A stretch of 64,000 nucleotides of DNA. Origin: Stenotrophomonas sp. ESTM1D_MKCIP4_1 (lineage in GTDB: Bacteria > Pseudomonadota > Gammaproteobacteria > Xanthomonadales > Xanthomonadaceae). The notes beneath the pieces were generated by a model, which was not told where the DNA came from, did no database searches, and was given only the letters and a program-made list of their open reading frames with translations. Made by a program: the position numbers and the translations under genes. Positions 47,826-57,036 of this stretch are shown piece after piece (the first letter of the stretch is position 1; each line of letters begins with the position of its first letter). The DNA lies in NCBI RefSeq assembly GCF_003086895.1, contig NZ_CP026004.1, positions 622,084 to 686,083 of the forward strand, read 5' to 3'.

Positions 47826-49046
47826 ATGCCCATCTATCGCTACAAGGCACTGAACCCGCACGGCGAAGTCTTCGACGGGCAGATGGAAGCGGCCAGCGAA
47901 GCCGAGCTGATCGCCCGCCTGCAGGACCAGGGCCATCTGCCGATGGAAACCCGGCTGGCCGACGGTGGCGCGGCCGGCGGCAGCAGCCTGCGTGGCCTGT
48001 TCCGTCCGCGCCCGTTGCAGGGCGCGGCGCTGCTGCAGTTCACCCAGCAGCTGGCCACCCTGCTGGGTGCCGGGCAGCCGCTGGACCGCGCCCTGTCCAT
48101 CCTGCTGGGCCTGCCCGAGGACGAACGTTCGCGGCGCGCGATCACCGACATCCGCGACGTGGTGCGCGGCGGTGCACCGCTGTCCGCCGCGCTGGAACGC
48201 CAGCACGGCCTGTTCTCGCGCCTGTACGTGAACATGGTGCGGGCCGGTGAAGCCGGTGGCAGCCTGCATGACACCCTGCAGCGTCTGGCCGATTACCTCG
48301 AACGCAGCCGCGCGCTGCAGGGCAAGGTGATCAACGCACTGGTGTACCCGGCCATCCTGCTGGTGGTGGTCGGTGGCGCGCTGCTGTTCCTGCTGGGTTA
48401 CGTGGTGCCGCAGTTCGCGCAGATGTACGAAAGCCTGGATGTGGCACTGCCGTGGTTCACCAACGCCGTGCTGCAGCTGGGCCTGTTCGTACGTGATTGG
48501 TGGATCGTGCTGCTGGTGGTGCCTGCGGTGCTGGCCCTGCTGCTGGAACGGCAGCTGCGGCAGCCCGCCACGCGCCTGGCCCTGGATGGTTGGCTGCTGC
48601 AGCGGCGTGGCATCGGCCGCCTGCTGGGCGAACTGGAAACCGCGCGCCTGGCCCGCACCCTGGGCACGCTGCTGCGCAACGGCGTGCCGCTGCTGGGCGC
48701 GCTGGGCATTGCCCGCAACGTGCTGGGCAACCGCGCGCTGGCCGAGGATCTGGAGGCGGCCGCCGACGAAGTGAAGAACGGTACCGGCCTTTCGCTGGCG
48801 CTGTCACGCGGCAAGCGTTTTCCGCGCCTGGCACTGCAGATGATCCAGGTGGGCGAGGAATCCGGCGCACTCGATACCATGCTGCTCAAGGCCGCCGACA
48901 CGTTCGAGCAGGACAGCGCACGCCGCATCGACCGCCTGCTGGCGGCGATGGTGCCGGCCATCACCCTGGTGCTGGCCTCGGTGGTCGGTGCGGTCATCGT
49001 GGCCGTGCTGGTGCCCCTGTACGACCTGACCAACGCCATCGGCTGA
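47826..49046 (+). CDS. xpsF: Type II secretion inner-membrane protein XpsF (GspF)
   Basis: 406 residues with two cytoplasmic T2SF domains (about 70-190 and 270-395, each ending in ...GGSL/SGAL motifs) and three membrane spans, for example VINALVYPAILLVVVGGALL. It is the polytopic platform protein of the pseudopilus assembly machine. The N-terminus MPIYRYKALNPHGEVFDG is typical. It follows xpsE by 24 bases. Confidence 0.95.
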   Translation: MPIYRYKALNPHGEVFDGQMEAASEAELIARLQDQGHLPMETRLADGGAAGGSSLRGLFRPRPLQGAALLQFTQQLATLLGAGQPLDRALSILLGLPEDERSRRAITDIRDVVRGGAPLSAALERQHGLFSRLYVNMVRAGEAGGSLHDTLQRLADYLERSRALQGKVINALVYPAILLVVVGGALLFLLGYVVPQFAQMYESLDVALPWFTNAVLQLGLFVRDWWIVLLVVPAVLALLLERQLRQPATRLALDGWLLQRRGIGRLLGELETARLARTLGTLLRNGVPLLGALGIARNVLGNRALAEDLEAAADEVKNGTGLSLALSRGKRFPRLALQMIQVGEESGALDTMLLKAADTFEQDSARRIDRLLAAMVPAITLVLASVVGAVIVAVLVPLYDLTNAIG

Positions 49047-49095
49047 CGATGGCTTTCCCTGCAACCCCGACTCACCGCAACTGAGAGGACCGACC

Positions 49096-49539
49096 ATGCT
49101 TGCTTCCCGTCGACCGATCCGCCTGTCCTTCGCCAGCGCCCGCCACCAGACCGGCATGAGCCTGCTGGAAATCATCATCGTCATCGTGCTGATCGGCGCG
49201 GTGCTCACCCTGGTCGCCAGCCGCGTGCTGGGTGGCGCCGATCGCGGCAAGGCGAACATCGCCAAGGCGCAGGTGCAGACCGTGGCCTCGAAGATCGACA
49301 ACTACCAGATCGACACCGGCAAGCTGCCCGCTTCGCTCAACGACCTGGTGACCGCGCCGGCCGGTGTCGGTGGCTGGCTGGGCCCGTACGCCAAGGCCGC
49401 CGATCTCAACGATCCGTGGGGCCATGCGCTGGAATACCGCGCGCCGGGCGAAGGCCAGGCCTACGATCTGCTCAGCCTGGGCAAGGATGGCAAGACCGGC
49501 GGCAGCAGCGTCGACGCCGATATCCGCTACGAGCCCTGA
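49096..49539 (+). CDS. xpsG: Major pseudopilin XpsG (GspG)
   Basis: 147 residues. The class III signal is cut by the prepilin peptidase at Gly|Met in TGMSLLEIIIVIVL, with Glu at +5. The +1 Met is a departure from the usual Phe. The C-terminal domain has the LNDPWGHALEYRAPG and calcium-loop GKDGKTGGSSVDADI features of GspG. It forms the bulk of the pseudopilus. No prepilin peptidase gene is in the window. Confidence 0.93.
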   Translation: MLASRRPIRLSFASARHQTGMSLLEIIIVIVLIGAVLTLVASRVLGGADRGKANIAKAQVQTVASKIDNYQIDTGKLPASLNDLVTAPAGVGGWLGPYAKAADLNDPWGHALEYRAPGEGQAYDLLSLGKDGKTGGSSVDADIRYEP

Positions 49540-49545
49540 TCGCGC

Positions 49546-50040
49546 ATGACGCTGCACCTGCCACGTCGGCTGCCGGGCCCGCGCCTGCAGGGCCGGCGTG
49601 CGACCGGCCTGTCGCTGCTGGAAATGCTGCTGGTGATCGCATTGATCGCGGCCATCGGCCTGATCACGGCGGCCGGCCTGTCGCGTGGCTTTGCCGGCAT
49701 GCAGCTGCGCAGTGCTGGCAAGGACATCGCCAACCAGCTGCGCATGGTCCGTGCGCAGGCGATCGCCCGTGGTGAGCCGCAGCGCTTCATGATCGAGCCG
49801 GCCGGGCACCGTTGGGAGGGTGCGGACCAGCGCCAGGGCACGGTGCCCGCGCCGATACAGGTGCGGTTTGAAGGCGCCGCGCAGCTGTCCGATGTCGCAG
49901 GGCAGGGCGTGATCGAGTTCCATCCCGATGGGGGCTCCAGTGGCGGCCGTATCCGTCTGCAGCGCGACGCCGCCGAATGGCGCATCGATGTCGGCTGGCT
50001 GACCGGCGAGGTCCGATCCGGTCCGTGGCGGGCGCAATGA
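49546..50040 (+). CDS. xpsH: Minor pseudopilin XpsH (GspH)
   Basis: 164 residues with a prepilin signal at TGLSLLEMLLVIAL (Glu +5) and a GspH-type soluble domain (VRAQAIARGEPQRFMIEP). It is thought to join the pseudopilus tip complex to the shaft. The gap to xpsG is 6 bases, and the stop overlaps the xpsI start. Confidence 0.9.
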   Translation: MTLHLPRRLPGPRLQGRRATGLSLLEMLLVIALIAAIGLITAAGLSRGFAGMQLRSAGKDIANQLRMVRAQAIARGEPQRFMIEPAGHRWEGADQRQGTVPAPIQVRFEGAAQLSDVAGQGVIEFHPDGGSSGGRIRLQRDAAEWRIDVGWLTGEVRSGPWRAQ

Positions 50041-50456
50041 AACACGCGGAGCGCGGCTTTACCCTGCTTGAAGTGATCGTGGCCTTTGCGCTGTTGGGGC
50101 TGGCCCTGACGCTGCTGCTGGGCAGCCTGTCCGGTGGTGCGCGCCAGGTACGCGAGGCCGAGCTGCGCACCCGCGCCGTGCTGCACGCGCAGTCGCTGCT
50201 GGCCAGTGCCGGCATCGAAGCGCCCCTGCAGGTCGGCAGCCAGAGCGGCCAGTGGGAACAGGGCCGCTACCAGTGGCAGCTGCAGGTGCGGCCGTGGAGC
50301 GAGCCGCGTGCCGGCGATGCCGCACCCACGCAGTCGCCGGGGGCGCCGTGGCTGGCCGAACTGCAGCTGCAGGTGCGCTGGGGGGACGGCGAACGCGAAC
50401 GATTGCAGTGGCGAAGCCTGCGCCTGCTGCCGCCGGACCTGGAGAGCGCACGATGA
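50037..50456 (+). CDS. xpsI: Minor pseudopilin XpsI (GspI)
   Basis: 139 residues from the ATG at 50037 overlapping the xpsH stop (ATGA). The prepilin signal is RGFTLLEVIVAFALL. The small soluble domain ends in ERLQWRSLRLLPP. It is a tip-complex pseudopilin with XpsJ and XpsK. The stop overlaps xpsJ. Confidence 0.9.
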   Translation: MKHAERGFTLLEVIVAFALLGLALTLLLGSLSGGARQVREAELRTRAVLHAQSLLASAGIEAPLQVGSQSGQWEQGRYQWQLQVRPWSEPRAGDAAPTQSPGAPWLAELQLQVRWGDGERERLQWRSLRLLPPDLESAR

Positions 50457-51085
50457 AGCGTCGTGCAGCCGGCTTCACCCTGGTGGAAGTGATGCTGGCC
50501 ACCGTACTGCTGGCCGGTGGCCTGGCGTTGGCCTTTGCCAGCGTGCGCGCGGCGATGACGGTCAGCCAGCGTGGCGAACAGATCGCCGCCGACAGCGAAC
50601 GCATGCGTGCCGTGCAGGCGCTGCTGCGGCGGCAGCTGGGCGGTGCCCTGCGCAGCCCGATCGAGGCGCCCGATCCCACGCGTGAACCGGTGTATTTCCA
50701 GGGCGATGACCAAGGCATGCAGTTCGTCGCCGATCTGCCCGGCTATCTGGGCCGCGGTGGTCCCTATCTGCATACCCTGCAGGTGGATGGCCCGCCCGGC
50801 CAGCGCCGCCTGCTGCTGGATCTGGTGCTGCTGCAGGAGGGCGAGCGCCTGCCGGAAACGCCGCCGCGTCCACCCGAAGTACTGGTCGATGGATTGAAGG
50901 AAGTAACACTGCGCTACCGCGGCGTGGATCCTGCCACCGGGCAGATGAGCGACTGGCTGCCGCGCTGGGATGACACCCGGCGGCTGCCGCTGCTGGTGGA
51001 GGTGCAGATCGCGCCGGAGCGCGGCACGCCGTGGCCACCGCTGGTGGTAGCGCCGCGCACAGGCGGCATGGGTGGCGCGCGATGA
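50453..51085 (+). CDS. xpsJ: Minor pseudopilin XpsJ (GspJ)
   Basis: 210 residues from the ATG overlapping the xpsI stop. The prepilin signal is [15 protein letters not shown], and the soluble domain has [15 protein letters not shown] beta structure ([20 protein letters not shown]). It forms the tip with XpsI and XpsK. Confidence 0.9.
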   Translation: MKRRAAGFTLVEVMLATVLLAGGLALAFASVRAAMTVSQRGEQIAADSERMRAVQALLRRQLGGALRSPIEAPDPTREPVYFQGDDQGMQFVADLPGYLGRGGPYLHTLQVDGPPGQRRLLLDLVLLQEGERLPETPPRPPEVLVDGLKEVTLRYRGVDPATGQMSDWLPRWDDTRRLPLLVEVQIAPERGTPWPPLVVAPRTGGMGGAR

Positions 51086-51945
51086 ACGGACAGCGGGGGG
51101 CCGCGCTGGTACTGGTGCTGTGGCTGATCGCGCTGATGACCGCGCTGGTCGGCGCCTTTGCGCTGACCGCACGCGTGGAGCATCTGCAGCAGCGTGTGCT
51201 GGACGACGATGCACGCGGCCAGGAGCGTGCCCGCGCCGGCCTGGAATACGCGCTGCTGCGACTGCGCCAGGACCCGCTGCGGCCGGCCTGGCAGGCTGAC
51301 GGGCGCACCTATCGCTGGCAGTTCGATGATGTACCTGTCGAGATCCGCATCGTGGATGAGAGCGGCAAGATCAACCTGAATCTTGCTGACGCAACCTTGC
51401 TGGCCGCGTTCCTGCAGGCAGTGGGCGAGCCTCCGGAAACGGCACGGCAGCTGGCCGGTGCCATCATCGACTGGCGTGACGAAGACAGCCTGCTGCAGCC
51501 CGGCGGCGGTGCCGAGGCGCCCGACTATGCTGCGGCCGGCCTGCCGTATGGCCCGCGCAACAAGCGCTTCGAGACCCTGGGCGAACTGCAGCGGGTGCTG
51601 GGCATGCGTGCGTCGCTGTATTCGCGGATGCTGCCGTACCTGACGCTTTACAGTCGCCAGGCGCGTCCGGATGCCCGCGTTGCAGGGGCCCCGGTGCTGA
51701 CCGCATTGGGCCTGGATGCCGAGCAGGTGCTGGCGCAGCGTGCCCAGCAGGAGCGTGACGAACGTTCCGGAGCGACGCCGTCAACGCTTGCCAGCAGCAG
51801 CGGCACCTATAGTATCGAGTCCCGTGCCCTCGACGGCAGCGGTCGCTTGTCGGTCCTGCAGGCGGTGGTACGCAATGGATCGGGCGGTGTGCCCGGACGA
51901 ACCTACACGGTGCTTCGCTGGGAGCAGGGAATGGCAGCAAGATGA
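51082..51945 (+). CDS. xpsK: Minor pseudopilin XpsK (GspK)
   Basis: 287 residues from the ATG overlapping the xpsJ stop. The prepilin-like segment [15 protein letters not shown] lacks Glu at +5, as is normal for GspK. The large domain contains [23 protein letters not shown] and two helical GspK units. It is the pseudopilus cap. The stop overlaps xpsL. Confidence 0.92.
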   Translation: MNGQRGAALVLVLWLIALMTALVGAFALTARVEHLQQRVLDDDARGQERARAGLEYALLRLRQDPLRPAWQADGRTYRWQFDDVPVEIRIVDESGKINLNLADATLLAAFLQAVGEPPETARQLAGAIIDWRDEDSLLQPGGGAEAPDYAAAGLPYGPRNKRFETLGELQRVLGMRASLYSRMLPYLTLYSRQARPDARVAGAPVLTALGLDAEQVLAQRAQQERDERSGATPSTLASSSGTYSIESRALDGSGRLSVLQAVVRNGSGGVPGRTYTVLRWEQGMAAR

Positions 51946-53105
51946 CGGCATGGCAGGACAGCCTGCGGCAGGTGCAGGGGCGGGTTGGCCCCGGTGCGGG
52001 CCGTTTCCTGCGCTGGTGGCGGCAGTCCCTGCTGGCCTGGGTGCCGGCGCGTTGGCAGTGGGCGCTGGGCTGGTCGCAGACCCGCCTGCTGCTGCAGCGG
52101 CAGGGCGACCTGCTGCAGGTCTGGCGCGAAGCCGGGCAAGGCCTGGAACCGGTGGCCAGCCTGCCTTGGCCAACCTCGCCCGCCGATCTGGACCGGGTGC
52201 TGGAAGCGCGCCTGCGCAGCCTGCCGCGGGTCTGGCTGCTGGCCGCTCCGCAGGTGCTGCGGCGCACGCTGCGCCTGCCGATGGCGGCCGGCGACCGCCT
52301 GCGCGCGGTGGTGGGCTACGAGATCGACCGGCAGACGCCGTTCGAGGCCAGCCAGGTCAGCTACGACGTCTGTGAACGCGGCAGTGCCGGTGAAGGCCTG
52401 CTGCAGGTCGAACTGGTGGCCTGGCCGCTGCGCCAGCTCGATGCCTGGCGCAGCGAGGTCGGCGCCTGGGCCGATGCGCTGTCCGGTGTCGATGCACTCG
52501 ACGCACAGGGCCAGCCGCTGCAGGTCAACCTGCTGCCGCAGGCACAGCGCACGCCACGGCATGACCCGATGCGGCGCTGGAACCTGCTGCTCGGTCTGGC
52601 CGCACTGGTGATGCTGGTGCTGGCGGCCGCACAACTGCTGGACAACCGCCGCGAAGCGGCCGACGCGCTGCGCGATGACGTCGAGCGCAGCGCCCGCAGT
52701 GCGCGTGGCGTGGCCAGCGAACGCAGCGAACTGCAGGCACTGCTGGATGGCGCCGCTTTCCTGGAACAGCAGCGTGCCCAGCGCGCCAGCACGGTGGAGC
52801 TGTGGAACGAACTGACCCAGCGCCTGCCCAATGGCACCTATCTGGAAAAACTGGCCATCGAGAACAACAACCTGCAGCTGATCGGCCTCAGCAGTGAAGC
52901 CTCGCAGCTGGTGCAGCTGCTGCAGGACGCGCCGCAGTGGCGCAAGGTCAACCTGACCGGCGTGCTGCAGGCCGATGGTGCCAGCAGCGGCCGTGATCGT
53001 TTCACCCTCACCGCCGAACTGCAGCCGTTGCCGGCCGCGAACGCCGCTTCGCCTGCCGCAGCCACCCGGGAGGCGGCCGATGCCGATGCCAAGCGTACGC
53101 CGTGA
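51942..53105 (+). CDS. xpsL: Type II secretion protein XpsL (GspL)
   Basis: 387 residues. An actin-like cytoplasmic region (about 1-205) that recruits XpsE is followed by a single membrane span near 211-232 ([20 protein letters not shown]) and a periplasmic ferredoxin-like domain with coiled-coil character. Its partner is XpsM. The start overlaps the xpsK stop. Confidence 0.9.
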   Translation: MTAWQDSLRQVQGRVGPGAGRFLRWWRQSLLAWVPARWQWALGWSQTRLLLQRQGDLLQVWREAGQGLEPVASLPWPTSPADLDRVLEARLRSLPRVWLLAAPQVLRRTLRLPMAAGDRLRAVVGYEIDRQTPFEASQVSYDVCERGSAGEGLLQVELVAWPLRQLDAWRSEVGAWADALSGVDALDAQGQPLQVNLLPQAQRTPRHDPMRRWNLLLGLAALVMLVLAAAQLLDNRREAADALRDDVERSARSARGVASERSELQALLDGAAFLEQQRAQRASTVELWNELTQRLPNGTYLEKLAIENNNLQLIGLSSEASQLVQLLQDAPQWRKVNLTGVLQADGASSGRDRFTLTAELQPLPAANAASPAAATREAADADAKRTP

Positions 53106-53787
53106 CCGCTGGCTGGCCCTGGCACTGCTGGCAGCGGTGCTTGGCCTGGCCTACCTGCTGCTGGTGCATCCGTGGTTCACCCAACCCCTGCTGGCCATCA
53201 ACGCCGACGTGGCCGCGCTGCGCGAGCGGCAGCAGCGCGTGCAGGCGCAGCTGCAGCAGCAGCCGCAGATCGAGCAGCGCCTGCAGCAGACCCGCGAAGC
53301 ATTGCAGCAGCGCCCCGGCTTCCTGCGCGAAGCGACCGCTGAGGCCGCCGCCGCCGCCCTGGGCGCGCGCGTACAGGATGCGGTGGCCACGGCCAGCCCG
53401 GGCAATCGCAGCTGCACCATCAGCAACCGCACGCCGCTCACCGACAACCGCCGCGATGCGCAGTTCGTGCGTGTGGCCATGCAGGTACGCCTGCGCTGCG
53501 GCGTGGCCGAACTGGCGACCGTGCTGCACAGCCTGGAAACCGGCAGCCCGCGCCTGTTCGTCGACAACCTCAACCTGATCGCGCAGCGCTTCCAGCAATC
53601 GGCGAATGAATCGGGTCTGGGCCTGGATGTGTCGTTCGAGCTGGCGGGCTATCTGTTGCCCGGTGCCGCTGGCGATGTCGCCGCGCCGGCGGCGGGAGCT
53701 CCCGCAGTGCCGCCCGCCGCCGATGCCGATGCCGGCGCAGCACCGGCCGAGCCGCCGGTGGACGCGGAGGGCGCCGATGAAACGTGA
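53080..53787 (+). CDS. xpsM: Type II secretion protein XpsM (GspM)
   Basis: 235 residues from the ATG at 53080 with GGAGG 7 bases upstream; it overlaps xpsL by 26 bases, and ATG 53086 is an alternative. There is one membrane span near 9-30, then a coiled coil (about 38-80, rich in Gln/Arg) and a GspM domain. The last 45 residues are Ala/Pro/Asp-rich and look unstructured. It bridges XpsL and XpsN. Confidence 0.88.
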   Translation: MPMPSVRRDRWLALALLAAVLGLAYLLLVHPWFTQPLLAINADVAALRERQQRVQAQLQQQPQIEQRLQQTREALQQRPGFLREATAEAAAAALGARVQDAVATASPGNRSCTISNRTPLTDNRRDAQFVRVAMQVRLRCGVAELATVLHSLETGSPRLFVDNLNLIAQRFQQSANESGLGLDVSFELAGYLLPGAAGDVAAPAAGAPAVPPAADADAGAAPAEPPVDAEGADET

Positions 53788-54571
53788 CCCCATCACCCTG
53801 CGCACCGGCTTCCTGCTGGCCCTGGCCGGCTGGGCAGGCGCGACCTGGCTGGCGACCGGGTTCGGCCTGGGCAGCCAGCTGCCACCCGCCATCAGCGAAG
53901 CCGGCGTGCAGCCGGCGCTGCCTGGCCTGCCGCCGATGGCCGCCGAGCGCATGGCCGCCGCCGACAGCTACAGCGCCATCGGCGAACGTCCCCTGTTTGC
54001 CGAAGACCGCCGGCCGCGCCCCTACCTGCTGGGTGGCAGCGAACCGGCGGGCAGTGCCGCATTGCGCCTGACCGGCGTGCTGCTCACCGACAGCTTCAGC
54101 ATGGGTACCTTCACCACCGAACAGAACCGTTCACTGCGCCTGCGCCTGAACGGCGAAGCGGTGGATGGCTGGCAGCTGGTCGCCCTGGAGCCGCGCCAGG
54201 CCACCGTCATCGGCCCCAGCGGAAGCCAGGTGCTGGAGCTGGTCACCTTCAACGGGCAGGGCGGTGAACCCCCCACGGTACTGCGCGGTGCCAATGGCGC
54301 CGTGCCCCCGGCTGGTGTCGTGCCGTTGCCACCCCCACCACCGCCGGCAGCAAGCGCTGCCGCCACCAGCGCGCGGCCCAGCGCCGATGTCGTCAACGCA
54401 GCTGCTGGCGTGGCCGCTCCGCCATCGGCCACCCCGGCCGCCCCCGCCAACAACGGCCCCAGCGAAGCGCAGATGCAGGCCATCCGCGAACGCATCCAGG
54501 CCCGTCGTCGTCAGCTGCAGCAACAGCAGCAACAACCGTCGCCGTCCCCGGGCGATGGCACCAACCGATAG
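53777..54571 (+). CDS. xpsN: Type II secretion protein XpsN (replaces GspC)
   Basis: 264 residues from the ATG overlapping xpsM by 11 bases. There is one membrane span (about 8-28) and a periplasmic homology-region-like beta domain (about 65-170, including ERPLFAEDRRP and RLTGVLLTDSF). A long Pro/Ala-rich tail ends in a Gln tract (QQQQQQ). In Xanthomonas XpsN links the inner platform to the secretin XpsD, the job of GspC elsewhere. No gspC is present in the operon. Confidence 0.9.
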   Translation: MKRDPITLRTGFLLALAGWAGATWLATGFGLGSQLPPAISEAGVQPALPGLPPMAAERMAAADSYSAIGERPLFAEDRRPRPYLLGGSEPAGSAALRLTGVLLTDSFSMGTFTTEQNRSLRLRLNGEAVDGWQLVALEPRQATVIGPSGSQVLELVTFNGQGGEPPTVLRGANGAVPPAGVVPLPPPPPPAASAAATSARPSADVVNAAAGVAAPPSATPAAPANNGPSEAQMQAIRERIQARRRQLQQQQQQPSPSPGDGTNR

Positions 54572-54580
54572 AGTGAATGC

Positions 54581-56803
54581 ATGAACCTGCGTTTTCTGCC
54601 CTGGTCTCTCGCCCTGACGCTGCTGGTCGGCTGCGCCACCGTGTCCGGCCCGCACGTCCATCGCAGTGCCACCACGCCGCCGCCGGAGGCCGGTGCCGCC
54701 GCTGCCGATCCCCAGGTGGTCGAAGGGGATGCCGCCGCCGGAACGCCGCAGGCGGTCATCCGCCGTGGCAGCGGCACCATGATCAACCGCGAGGCCGCGC
54801 GTGCGCCGTCACCGGCCCTGCATTCGGCCAGTGGCGGCAGCGCCACCTTCAACTTCGAGGGCGAGTCGGTGCACGCGGTGGTCAAGGCCATTCTCGGCGA
54901 CATGCTGGGGCAGAACTACGTCATCGCCCCGGGCGTGCAGGGTACGGTCACCCTGGCCACCCCCAAGCCGGTGTCGCCGGCACAGGCATTGAACCTGCTG
55001 GAAATGGTGCTGGGCTGGAACAACGCCCGCATGGTCTACAGCGGTGGCCGCTACAACATCGTCGCCGCCGACCAGGCACTGGCCGGTACCGTGGCGCCCA
55101 GTACCGCCCCGGCATCCAGTGCGCGTGGTTTTGAAGTGCGCGTGGTGCCGCTGCAGTTCATTTCAGCCAGCGAAATGAAGAAGGTGCTCGAGCCGTACGC
55201 GCGGCCCAACGCCATCGTCAACGTCGACACCGGCCGCAACGTGATCACCCTGGGGGGTACCCGGTCCGAGCTGGAAAACTACCTGCACACCGTCGAGATC
55301 TTCGACGTCGACTGGCTCTCGGGCATGTCGGTGGGCGTGTTCCCGATCCAGTCGGGCAAGGCCGAGCAGGTCGCCAGCGATCTGGAGAAAGTGTTCGGCG
55401 AGGACAGCAAGACGCCCAGCGCCGGCATGTTCCGCTTCCTGCCGCTGGAAAACGCCAATGCCGTGCTGGTCATCACCCCGCAGGCGCGTTACCTGGACCA
55501 GATCCAGCAGTGGCTGGATCGGATCGACACCGCCGGTGGCAGTGCCCGCCTGTTCTCGTATGAGCTGCGCTACATCAAGGCGCGCGACCTGGCCCAGCGC
55601 CTGGCCGAAGCCTTTGCCAGCAGCAACAACCGCAACAGCCGCGGCGCTTCAGCCGGGCTGGCACCGGGTGCAACGCCGATGCAGCTGGACAGCCGCGGCG
55701 GCGACTCCCGCAGCATCGACAACAGCAGCGTCAACGGCAACGATTTCGGCGGCAGCACGTCGGGCACCAGCAGCGCCAACGGCGGCATGGCCAGCACGAT
55801 GAACCTGCCGCAGCGCCAGGAAGGCAACATCAGCGTCAGCCTGGACGTGGAAGGCGACACCGTGGGTGTCTCGGCCGTGGAAGAAACCAATGCACTGCTG
55901 GTGCGTGCCACCCCGCAGGCCTGGCGTTCGATCCGCGAGGTGATCGAGAAGCTGGATGTGATGCCGATGCAGGTGCACATCGAAGCACAGGTGGCCGAAG
56001 TCGACCTGACCGGCGACCTCAAGTACGGCGTCAACTGGTTCTTTGAAAATGCCGTGCAGGGCCAGGATTTCACCGGTGCCACCGGCGGCGCCACGTTGCC
56101 CAGCGCGCTGGGCCGCAACATCTGGGGCAGCTTTGCCGGCGCCATCACCGGCAGCGAGACCGGTTGGACGTTCCTCGGCAAGAACGCTGCCGCCGTGGTC
56201 AGCGCGCTGGACCAGGTGACCAACCTGCGCCTGCTGCAGACCCCGTCCATCTTCGTGCGCAACAATGCCGAAGCGCAGCTCAACGTCGGCACCAAGATTC
56301 CGATCAACTCGGTGTCGGTGAACACGGGTATCAGCGACAGCACCTACAGCACGGTGCAGTACCTGGATACGGGTGTGATCCTCAAGGTGCGCCCGCGCAT
56401 CACCCGTGATGGCGTGGTGTTCCTGGACATCGTGCAGGAGGTCAGCTCGGCCGGTGCCATTCCGACCGGTTGCGACGCGACCAAGACCACCTGCAACCCG
56501 CCGATCAACACCCGCAAGATCTCCACCGAGGCGGCGCTGCAGAGCGGTGACACGATCATGCTGGCCGGCCTGATCACCAATTCCGATGAAGACACCTCCA
56601 GGGGTGTTCCGGGCCTGAGCCGGCTGCCGATCGTCGGTGGCCTGTTTGGCAGCAAGGGCAAATTGAACAAGCGCTCGGAAGTGATCGTGCTGCTGACCCC
56701 GACCATTGTCCGCAACGGTCAGGAAGCACGCACGCTGACCGACGAATACAGCAACCGCTTCCGCGCGATGGAACCGTTCCCCTCCCGCGACCGCAAGCGG
56801 TAG
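54581..56803 (+). CDS. xpsD: Type II secretion secretin XpsD (GspD)
   Basis: 740 residues. A lipoprotein-type signal has the lipid Cys at 18 (LTLLVGCA), so the secretin may be self-piloting. Periplasmic N0-N3 domains (about 85-425) are interrupted by a Ser/Gly/Asn-rich insert (about 350-405). The C-terminal secretin barrel includes VEETNALLVRATPQAW and GVPGLSRLPIVGGLF. It forms the outer-membrane channel for folded exoproteins. Last gene of the operon. Confidence 0.95.
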   Translation: MNLRFLPWSLALTLLVGCATVSGPHVHRSATTPPPEAGAAAADPQVVEGDAAAGTPQAVIRRGSGTMINREAARAPSPALHSASGGSATFNFEGESVHAVVKAILGDMLGQNYVIAPGVQGTVTLATPKPVSPAQALNLLEMVLGWNNARMVYSGGRYNIVAADQALAGTVAPSTAPASSARGFEVRVVPLQFISASEMKKVLEPYARPNAIVNVDTGRNVITLGGTRSELENYLHTVEIFDVDWLSGMSVGVFPIQSGKAEQVASDLEKVFGEDSKTPSAGMFRFLPLENANAVLVITPQARYLDQIQQWLDRIDTAGGSARLFSYELRYIKARDLAQRLAEAFASSNNRNSRGASAGLAPGATPMQLDSRGGDSRSIDNSSVNGNDFGGSTSGTSSANGGMASTMNLPQRQEGNISVSLDVEGDTVGVSAVEETNALLVRATPQAWRSIREVIEKLDVMPMQVHIEAQVAEVDLTGDLKYGVNWFFENAVQGQDFTGATGGATLPSALGRNIWGSFAGAITGSETGWTFLGKNAAAVVSALDQVTNLRLLQTPSIFVRNNAEAQLNVGTKIPINSVSVNTGISDSTYSTVQYLDTGVILKVRPRITRDGVVFLDIVQEVSSAGAIPTGCDATKTTCNPPINTRKISTEAALQSGDTIMLAGLITNSDEDTSRGVPGLSRLPIVGGLFGSKGKLNKRSEVIVLLTPTIVRNGQEARTLTDEYSNRFRAMEPFPSRDRKR

Positions 56804-56819
56804 TGCCGGCCGCTGGGCA

Positions 56820-56842
56820 GTAGATCCACGCCATGCGTGGAT
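56820..56842. repeat. SMAG-type GTAG hairpin repeat
   Basis: GTAG followed by ATCCACGCCATGCGTGGAT, an almost perfect stem, 17 bases after xpsD. Confidence 0.78.
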
Positions 56843-56869
56843 GAACTGTCAGATATCGATGTTGGACAT

Positions 56870-56908
56870 GGGGTCGGATCCCGTTGCTCAGCAACGGGAT
56901 CCGACCCC
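56870..56908. repeat. Dispersed 39-bp inverted repeat (symmetrical form)
   Basis: GGGGTCGGATCCCGTTGC...GCAACGGGATCCGACCCC is a perfect palindrome except for the very centre. The other copies have one GGTCAGAGCCC end instead. It is followed by GTTGCCGTTGCCGTTGCTG and GTGCAGGGCGCAGCCCTGCC (56934-56998), modules also found at the two large repeat loci. Confidence 0.85.
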
Positions 56909-57036
56909 GCCCACCCACGGATCGCCCGTTGTTGCCGTTGCCGTTGCTGCTGCCGGCCAGCGGCCGGCACTACCGCGGGTGCAGGGCGCAGCCCTGCCGG
57001 TGCTACGCTACCGCCACCGACTACCACGGAGGCGGG

